This document shows, piece after piece, positions 59,032-64,000 of a stretch of DNA of 64,000 nucleotides. How positions within the stretch are numbered: position 1 is the stretch's first letter; each line of letters opens with the position of its first letter. Source of the stretch: Chryseobacterium soldanellicola. Lineage in GTDB: Bacteria > Bacteroidota > Bacteroidia > Flavobacteriales > Weeksellaceae. The position numbers and the translations under genes were made by a program. Below the pieces are notes generated by a model. The model had not been told where the DNA came from. It did no database searches and saw only the letters and a list, made by a program, of their open reading frames with translations. The DNA lies in contig NZ_FNKL01000002.1 of NCBI RefSeq assembly GCF_900100115.1, positions 434,001 to 498,000 of the forward strand. The letters are read 5' to 3'.

Positions 59032-59361
59032 ATGATAAAAGTATCAGATCAAGCAAAAGAAAAAGCCATCCAACTTATGACGGAAGATGGTTTTAAGCCT
59101 TTTGAAGATTATATAAGAGTTGGGGTAAAAAGCGGGGGATGTTCTGGTTTAGAATATGTTTTGAAATTTGACAATCAAAAAACAGATACAGACCAGGTTT
59201 TTGAAGACAATAACATCAAAATTATTGTTGACAAAAAATCGATCCTCTATTTAGCAGGTACAATTCTTGAATTTTCGGGCGGATTAAACGGGAAAGGATT
59301 TGTTTTTAACAATCCTAATGCATCCAGAACGTGTGGTTGTGGAGAGAGCTTTTCTTTGTAA
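59032..59361 (+). CDS. SufA/HesB-type iron-sulfur carrier
   Basis: A-type Fe-S carrier of 109 residues. The three ligand cysteines are C37 (SGGCSGLEY) and C101/C103 (RTCGCGESF), with the spacing of the SufA/IscA/ErpA family. FEDNNIKIIVDKKS and FVFNNPNASRTCGCG fit the fold. It is the first gene of the suf operon; between it and sufB sits the inverted-repeat-flanked four-helix-bundle gene. SufA versus ErpA cannot be told from sequence alone; the context favours SufA. Confidence 0.93.
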   Translation: MIKVSDQAKEKAIQLMTEDGFKPFEDYIRVGVKSGGCSGLEYVLKFDNQKTDTDQVFEDNNIKIIVDKKSILYLAGTILEFSGGLNGKGFVFNNPNASRTCGCGESFSL

Positions 59362-59363
59362 TT

Positions 59364-59390
59364 ATTAAAAAATTAAAGGATTAAAAAATT
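59364..59390. repeat. Left inverted repeat of the cassette
   Basis: Begins ATTAAAAAATTAAAGGATTA. It pairs with the right arm at 59770-59796. It starts three bases after the sufA stop. Confidence 0.7.
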
Positions 59391-59402
59391 AAAGATTACT
59401 GA

Positions 59403-59771
59403 ATGGCAGTTGAGTTTGAAAATTTTGAAGTTTATCAATTGGCCGTTAATCTTACTAAAAATGTTTTTAATCTTTTAAATAAAGATAAATTCAAGAAAGA
59501 ATTTGAATTGAGTAACCAAGTTAAAAGAGCGGTTTTATCAATTTCAAATAATATTGCCGAGGGTAGTGAATACAACAATAACGCACAGTTTATACGGTTT
59601 TTAAAATATTCCAAAGGAAGTTGTGGTGAAGTTAGAAATATGTTACATCTTTGCTCGGTACTGTATGAGGAGGATACAAATGAACTAATTAATGATTGCA
59701 AGGTAGTTTCAAAACAATTATCAAAATTTATTGATTATCTCTCTAAAACAGATGTTAGAAAACGAAACTAA
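59403..59771 (+). CDS. Four-helix-bundle protein (23S rRNA IVP/S23 family)
   Basis: Small cytoplasmic protein of 122 residues, predicted all-helical. It matches the 23S rRNA intervening-sequence protein family (PF05635/TIGR02436): NFEVYQLAVNLTKNVFNLL, LSNQVKRAVLSISNNIAEGS (typical I-x-x-N-I-A-E-G motif), FIRFLKYSKGSCGEVRNMLHL and a final helix. In other bacteria such ORFs occur in 23S rRNA insertions, and the related Avd acts in diversity-generating retroelements; here no rRNA or reverse transcriptase is present. The gene sits within the inverted-repeat cassette inside the suf operon. Function unknown; not an Fe-S factor as far as can be seen. Confidence 0.88.
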   Translation: MAVEFENFEVYQLAVNLTKNVFNLLNKDKFKKEFELSNQVKRAVLSISNNIAEGSEYNNNAQFIRFLKYSKGSCGEVRNMLHLCSVLYEEDTNELINDCKVVSKQLSKFIDYLSKTDVRKRN

Positions 59772-59796
59772 TTTTTTAATCATTTAATTTTTTAAT
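59770..59796. repeat. Right inverted repeat of the cassette
   Basis: Complement of the left arm at 26 of 27 positions; begins within the stop codon of the four-helix-bundle gene and ends 10 bases before the sufB ATG. Confidence 0.7.
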
Positions 59797-59806
59797 TATT
59801 TAATTA

Positions 59807-61255
59807 ATGTCAAAATACACTGAAGACGACTTAAGAGTTGATCTTGAAAATAAAAAATATGAATTCGGCTGGGAAACGAAGATCGATTACGAAGATTTTC
59901 CCACTGGTTTGAATGAAGACATCGTCCGTGCTATCTCTGCTAAAAAAGAAGAGCCGGAATGGATGACACAATGGCGTTTGGAATCTTTTAGAATTTGGCT
60001 GAAAATGGTTGAGCCTGAATGGGCAAATATTAAATATACAAAACCTGATTTTCAAGCGATTAAGTATTATGCAGCCCCTAAATCTAAGCCTGAACTGGAA
60101 AGCTTAGATGAAGTAGATCCTGAATTATTGGCAACTTTCGCCAAATTAGGAATCAACATCGAAGAGCAGAAAAGACTTTCAGGAGTTGCTGTAGATATTG
60201 TAATTGACTCAGTTTCAGTAAAAACAACGTTTCAGGATACATTGGCGGAAAAAGGAATTATTTTCTGTTCAATTTCTGAGGCGATCAAAAACCACCCGGA
60301 TTTGGTAAGAAAATATCTTGGAAAAGTAGTTCCGAGAGGAGATAATTTTTATGCAGCACTTAATTCCGCAGTATTTTCTGACGGAAGCTTCTGCTACATT
60401 CCAAAAGGGGTAAGATGCCCAATGGAATTATCAACGTATTTCCGTATCAATCAGGCAGGTACAGGGCAGTTTGAAAGAACGCTTGTTATTGCTGATGAAG
60501 GAAGTTATGTTTCTTATCTTGAAGGCTGTACAGCACCATCGAGAGACGAAAACCAGCTTCACGCAGCCGTTGTAGAGCTTATTGCTTTAGATAATGCTGA
60601 AATTAAATATTCAACGGTTCAAAACTGGTATCCTGGAAATGAAGAAGGAAAAGGTGGAGTTTTCAATTTTGTAACGAAAAGAGGACTTTGCGAAAGGAAA
60701 GCAAAAATCTCATGGACACAGGTTGAAACGGGTTCTGCCGTAACCTGGAAATATCCTTCTTGTATCTTAAAAGGTGACGGCTCTATCGGTGAGTTCTACT
60801 CTATCGCGGTGACCAATAACCATCAATATGCAGATACAGGAACAAAAATGATCCACATCGGGAAAAATACGAAGTCAACGATCATTTCAAAAGGTATTTC
60901 TGCCGGAAAGTCTCAAAATTCATACAGAGGTCTGGTAAAAGTAATGCCTTCTGCAAAAGGAGCAAGAAACTTTTCTCAATGCGACTCTTTACTGATGGGT
61001 AATGAATGTGGCGCGCACACTTTCCCTTATATTGAGATCAAAGATCCGACGGCACAATTGGAACATGAAGCTACAACTTCAAAAATCGGGGAAGATCAGA
61101 TTTTCTACTGCAACCAGAGAGGAATTGATACAGAAAGAGCAATCGCTTTGATCGTCAATGGTTTCAGTAAAGAAGTTTTAAATAAATTACCAATGGAATT
61201 TGCTATTGAAGCTCAGAAATTATTAGAAATTTCACTAGAAGGCTCAGTAGGATAA
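59807..61255 (+). CDS. sufB: Fe-S cluster scaffold SufB
   Basis: Scaffold subunit of the SufBCD complex, 482 residues. The conserved beta-helix core includes [40 protein letters not shown] and the late [20 protein letters not shown] (near 390-409), whose Cys is the likely cluster site. The late [16 protein letters not shown] segment ([18 protein letters not shown]) interacts with SufD. The N-terminal ~90 residues follow the family. Its ATG lies only ten bases past the cassette's right repeat. Confidence 0.97.
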   Translation: MSKYTEDDLRVDLENKKYEFGWETKIDYEDFPTGLNEDIVRAISAKKEEPEWMTQWRLESFRIWLKMVEPEWANIKYTKPDFQAIKYYAAPKSKPELESLDEVDPELLATFAKLGINIEEQKRLSGVAVDIVIDSVSVKTTFQDTLAEKGIIFCSISEAIKNHPDLVRKYLGKVVPRGDNFYAALNSAVFSDGSFCYIPKGVRCPMELSTYFRINQAGTGQFERTLVIADEGSYVSYLEGCTAPSRDENQLHAAVVELIALDNAEIKYSTVQNWYPGNEEGKGGVFNFVTKRGLCERKAKISWTQVETGSAVTWKYPSCILKGDGSIGEFYSIAVTNNHQYADTGTKMIHIGKNTKSTIISKGISAGKSQNSYRGLVKVMPSAKGARNFSQCDSLLMGNECGAHTFPYIEIKDPTAQLEHEATTSKIGEDQIFYCNQRGIDTERAIALIVNGFSKEVLNKLPMEFAIEAQKLLEISLEGSVG

Positions 61256-61325
61256 TCTTGTTTTTGTGGCAGAAAATAAAGATTAAAATAAATAGAAAAT
61301 AGTATTTCATTCGTAAGCATCAGTG

Positions 61326-61353
61326 CTTTATAATTTATGTTAGGATTATAAAG
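61326..61353 (+). promoter_or_regulatory. Hairpin in the sufB-sufC gap
   Basis: CTTTATAAT / ATTATAAAG, perfect 9-bp stem with a 10-base loop, 40 bases before sufC. It could protect or process the mRNA between cistrons. A T run is missing, so it is not a classic terminator. Confidence 0.45.
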
Positions 61354-61393
61354 GGAAATACAAACTGCTGGCTTCACGATAAATTATGAAAAT

Positions 61394-62137
61394 ATGTTAG
61401 AAATAAAAAACTTACACGCCAGAATTGAAGATGGCGCACAAATTTTAAAAGGGATCAATCTTGAAATAAAACCGGGCGAAGTTCACGCTATTATGGGACC
61501 GAACGGAGCCGGAAAATCTACTCTTTCATCCGTCATTGCAGGAAAAGAAGAATACGAAGTTACAGAAGGAGATATTATTTTTAATGGAGAAATCATCAAC
61601 GAAGATGCTCCCGAAGAAAGAGCGCACAAAGGGATTTTCCTTTCTTTCCAGTATCCGGTGGAGATTCCTGGGGTTTCTGTAACCAACTTTATCAAAGCTG
61701 CTCTGAACGAAAACAGAAAAGCAAACGGATTGGATGAAATGCCTGCAAAAGAAATGCTGGCAATGATTCGTGAGAAATCTGAGCAATTGGGAATCAAAAA
61801 AGATTTCCTTTCAAGATCATTGAATGAAGGTTTTTCAGGAGGTGAAAAGAAAAGAAACGAGATTTTCCAGATGATGATGCTTAATCCGAAGCTGGCCATC
61901 CTTGATGAAACTGATTCAGGATTAGACATTGATGCTTTGAGAATCGTTGCAGACGGTGTAAATACGTTTAAAAATGAAGGAAATGCAGTTCTTTTGATTA
62001 CCCACTATCAAAGATTGCTTAACTATATTCAGCCTGATTTTGTTCACGTTTTAGCCAACGGAAAGATCATCAAAACAGGTGATAAATCGCTTGCTTTAGA
62101 ATTGGAAGCAAAAGGTTACGACTGGCTTTTAAATTAA
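61394..62137 (+). CDS. sufC: Fe-S assembly ATPase SufC
   Basis: ABC-type ATPase powering SufBCD, 247 residues, no membrane helix. Walker A GPNGAGKS (about 36-43), Q-loop [13 protein letters not shown] signature [10 protein letters not shown] (about 149-158), Walker [15 protein letters not shown] (about 169-182, D-E-T/D-S-G-L-D) and the H-loop H in LLITHYQR. All catalytic residues are intact. A 138-base gap separates it from sufB and carries a hairpin, yet both are on the same strand and the operon order sufB-sufC-sufD is retained. Confidence 0.97.
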   Translation: MLEIKNLHARIEDGAQILKGINLEIKPGEVHAIMGPNGAGKSTLSSVIAGKEEYEVTEGDIIFNGEIINEDAPEERAHKGIFLSFQYPVEIPGVSVTNFIKAALNENRKANGLDEMPAKEMLAMIREKSEQLGIKKDFLSRSLNEGFSGGEKKRNEIFQMMMLNPKLAILDETDSGLDIDALRIVADGVNTFKNEGNAVLLITHYQRLLNYIQPDFVHVLANGKIIKTGDKSLALELEAKGYDWLLN

Positions 62138-62213
62138 TTAAAAAGATTAAGAAATTTAGAGATTCAGAAATTGATCTCTTCGTTTAACAATTTCAGCCAA
62201 ATAAAAAGAAAAA

Positions 62214-63548
62214 ATGGTGCAAACCACAGATATACCAGTAATGGCATTAAAAGAACAAATTAAAGAAAATCACGGTGAATTTTTGGAGAGTCTTCGTCAC
62301 AGATTTCTGGATGATGATAGAAAAGCAGCTCTTCAAAGGTTTGAAAATCTTGGTTTTCCGACGAAAAAAGACGAAGAATATAAATATACCAGCCTAAAAG
62401 AGATTACCGAAAAGCAGTATAACTTTTTCCCGAAAGAAGGTCATAATATCACCAAAGAACAATTGGACGAATTGCATCTTGGTGAAGAAAATTTTGACTG
62501 GATTACTTTTGTGAACGGTAAGCTTCGTAAAGAATTATCAAATGTTTCGATTGAAAATGTTGAATTTCTTTCATTCAATTATGCCTTGAATGATGAGAAG
62601 CACAGAGATATTTTTGAACAGTATTTTAACACAATTGCTTCCAAAGATTCTGCTTTTACGAATCTGAATCAGGCGTATTGCAAGTATGGCTTCTTTTTGA
62701 AAGTTCCTAAAAATGTGGTGATCGAAAAGCCGATTCACGTTTTTTATATCTCTCAAAATCAGGAAGAAAATACATTCTATAATACAAGAAATTTATTAAT
62801 TGTAGAAGAAGGTGCAAAAGTGGAGATCATTGAAAGTCACCACAATTTTGACAGCGTTTACGTATTGACAAATTCTGTGACAGAAATTTTTACGTATCCG
62901 AATGCAAAAGCAGACTGGCATAAAGTTCAGAACGATAATGACACCTCTTATCTTATCGACAGCACGTTCGCGAGACAGGAAAAAGACAGTTTAACGACTG
63001 TAAACACATTCTCTTTCGGGGGTAAATTGGTAAGGAACAATCTTGATTTTATTCATAACGGATCGAATATTAATTCATTCATGAACGGGATCACGATTAT
63101 CGGGAAAGATCAGCTGGTAGATCATCACACGGCAGTTCACCACAATCAGCCAAACTGTGAAAGCTATCAGAATTACAAAGGTATTTTCAGCGGAAATTCT
63201 CACGGAGTTTTCAACGGAAAAGTTTTTGTAGACAAGATCGCCCAAAAAACCAATGCCTATCAGCAAAACAACAACGTTTTATTGAATGAAGGAGCAACAA
63301 TCGATACAAAACCTCAATTGGAGATTTTTGCAGACGATGTGAAATGCTCTCACGGCTGTACAGTTGGCCAATTGAATGAGGATGCATTATTTTATTTAAG
63401 AGCAAGAGGTATTTCTAAAAAAGAAGCTCAGGCTTTATTGTTATATGCATTTGCAAATGATGCAATGCAAAATATTGACATTGAACCTTTAAAAGAAAAA
63501 ATTTCAAAGCTTCTGGCCGAGAAATTAGAAGTTGATATAGAGTTTTAA
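62214..63548 (+). CDS. sufD: Fe-S assembly protein SufD
   Basis: Partner of SufB in the SufBC2D complex, 444 residues, same beta-helix fold. Typical segments: FPTKKDEEYKYTSLKEITEK (about 49-68) and the late HHTAVHHNQPNCESYQNYKG (about 303-322) with histidines proposed to bind iron or sulfur. Further on, DDVKCSHGCTVGQLNEDALF (about 377-396) holds Cys and His likely at the SufB interface. The ATG at 62214 was taken as given. Last gene of the operon, with a terminator after it; sufS and sufE are not downstream. Confidence 0.95.
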   Translation: MVQTTDIPVMALKEQIKENHGEFLESLRHRFLDDDRKAALQRFENLGFPTKKDEEYKYTSLKEITEKQYNFFPKEGHNITKEQLDELHLGEENFDWITFVNGKLRKELSNVSIENVEFLSFNYALNDEKHRDIFEQYFNTIASKDSAFTNLNQAYCKYGFFLKVPKNVVIEKPIHVFYISQNQEENTFYNTRNLLIVEEGAKVEIIESHHNFDSVYVLTNSVTEIFTYPNAKADWHKVQNDNDTSYLIDSTFARQEKDSLTTVNTFSFGGKLVRNNLDFIHNGSNINSFMNGITIIGKDQLVDHHTAVHHNQPNCESYQNYKGIFSGNSHGVFNGKVFVDKIAQKTNAYQQNNNVLLNEGATIDTKPQLEIFADDVKCSHGCTVGQLNEDALFYLRARGISKKEAQALLLYAFANDAMQNIDIEPLKEKISKLLAEKLEVDIEF

Positions 63549-63565
63549 CAATATATAATTGATAA

Positions 63566-63600
63566 TAAAAAAGCACTTCGTTTTGGAGTGCTTTTTATTT
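63566..63600. terminator. suf operon terminator, bidirectional
   Basis: AAAAGCACTTC / GGAGTGCTTTT stem with one G-U pair, followed by T on the plus strand and preceded by A. The convergent DUF3078-like gene can use it as well. Confidence 0.85.
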
Positions 63601-63618
63601 TTTAAGTCTGTTATTAAT

Positions 63619-64000
63619 TTATTTCTTAATCCACCACTGGCTGTCTTTCCTGTCAGAACGTTTTACTCCATTATTAAGCGTGTAGGCAAAACCAATTCCT
63701 AAAGTCTGTTTCAACTGTGTTTTCTGAATCTGATTGTGGTCATACAAAACATCAAGGGTGATATTGGAAGAAATGAATTTATTTACTTTCATATTTAAAG
63801 CCATTCCGTATGCGAGAACCAGCCTTTCCGGATGATCAAGATAATTTGAAAAAACGGAAGCCGTGTTCGTAACATTCATATTTTCCATGATCTTTACTTT
63901 GTAGGAAGCCGTTCCCAGAAAACCGAACTGCAGTAAAGAAGAATCTCCGTCTGATTTTAAGCCATAATTACTTGCCAACTGAAGCTCTTTATCGAGGACA
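63619..64000 (-). CDS. DUF3078-like outer membrane beta-barrel protein, 5' part outside the window
   Basis: The open frame continues past base 64000, so only the C-terminal ~127 residues are here; the internal TTG at 63978 is not a real start. The visible part is alternating hydrophobic and polar with aromatic girdles: LDKELQLASNYGLKSDGDSS, YKVKIMENMNVTNTASVFSN, ERLVLAYGMALNMKVNKFIS, ITLDVLYDHNQIQK and GIGFAYTLNNG, resembling barrel strands of the DUF3078 family common in Bacteroidota. It ends WWIKK, with no T9SS tail. Identification is provisional. Confidence 0.6.
   Translation of the reverse strand, partial: VLDKELQLASNYGLKSDGDSSLLQFGFLGTASYKVKIMENMNVTNTASVFSNYLDHPERLVLAYGMALNMKVNKFISSNITLDVLYDHNQIQKTQLKQTLGIGFAYTLNNGVKRSDRKDSQWWIKK

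Larger units (their letters stand above)
59364..59796. mobile_element. Inverted-repeat-bounded cassette carrying a four-helix-bundle gene
   Basis: A 433-bp unit between sufA and sufB. The left arm 59364-59390 and the right arm 59770-59796 are complementary over 27 bases with one mismatch, at left-arm base 59378 (G versus T). Each arm itself contains two ATTAAAAAATT-like halves. Only one gene (59403-59771) lies inside, and the right arm overlaps the last two bases of its stop codon. The arms are AT-rich, so some similarity by chance is possible, but 26 of 27 in inverted orientation at both edges of one gene is striking. No target-site duplication is evident beyond the AT-rich ends. No transposase is encoded, so movement would need help from elsewhere, or the unit may be fixed. 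Confidence 0.6.

Noticed and set aside
59360..59402. Left arm of the suf cassette as a rho-independent terminator of sufA
   Set aside because: No GC-rich stem; it pairs with the distant right arm rather than with itself.

Overview
The window is AT-rich chromosomal DNA from a flavobacterium, most likely Chryseobacterium or a close relative in the Weeksellaceae. The basis is the gene content: a gliding lipoprotein (GldH), T9SS type A C-terminal sorting domains, GLPGLI proteins, type III glutamine synthetase, alternative complex III, a TAnnTTTG promoter box (the Bacteroidota -7 element) upstream of many genes, few Shine-Dalgarno sites, and a small double-glycine leader peptide. Codon use and gene density look uniform. 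I see no phage, no insertion sequence with a transposase, no rRNA or tRNA gene and no CRISPR array.

Layout. 1-9.2 kb: WYL regulator, TonB-C-like protein and tadA; a secreted unknown; a Cys-rich GG-leader peptide; coaX; an M1 peptidase; a GldM-C-like lipoprotein; a DinB-like protein; and a DUF6909-type protein with a nucleosidase-like C-terminus. 9.2-13.7 kb: a repeat-bearing intergenic region, glnN, an NlpC/P60 lipoprotein and a pentapeptide-repeat protein. 13.8-19.5 kb, minus strand: the cell-elongation operon mreB-mreC-mreD-mrdA-rodA. 19.9-23.9 kb, plus strand: the haem operon hemA-hemC-hemD-hemE. 23.9-31.6 kb, minus strand: nitroreductase, T9SS cargo, sufS, prs-rplY, and a FadL-type porin with an SGNH lipoprotein. 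31.9-36.2 kb: ricT-gldH-PBP1A. 36.2-40.7 kb: selO, T9SS cargo, a DUF6080-type membrane protein and a SPOR protein. 40.9-49.3 kb: the alternative complex III operon actABCDEF. 49.5-58.8 kb: surface and lipoprotein genes, apt, a TPR protein with ribH, an LTA-synthase-like enzyme, a YpfJ-like protease and two GLPGLI paralogues. 59.0-63.5 kb: the suf operon (sufA-like, four-helix-bundle ORF, sufB, sufC, sufD). The window ends inside a DUF3078-like outer membrane protein.

How they work together. Most modules are housekeeping: peptidoglycan elongation (Mre/PBP2/RodA, PBP1A), haem supply for the six-haem ActA and the ACIII respiratory complex, Fe-S assembly (suf genes, sufS located apart) and envelope/T9SS functions.

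The most unusual structure is in the suf operon. A single four-helix-bundle (23S rRNA IVP-like) gene sits between sufA and sufB and is flanked by 27-bp inverted repeats matching at 26 of 27 positions, so it looks like a minimal mobile or domesticated cassette about 433 bp long. Other points are the orphan Cys-rich GG peptide, two intergenic inverted-repeat elements sharing a GTCATnCTGA signature, a long hairpin after glnN, and several genes whose true starts are fixed by promoter boxes lying inside longer ORFs.
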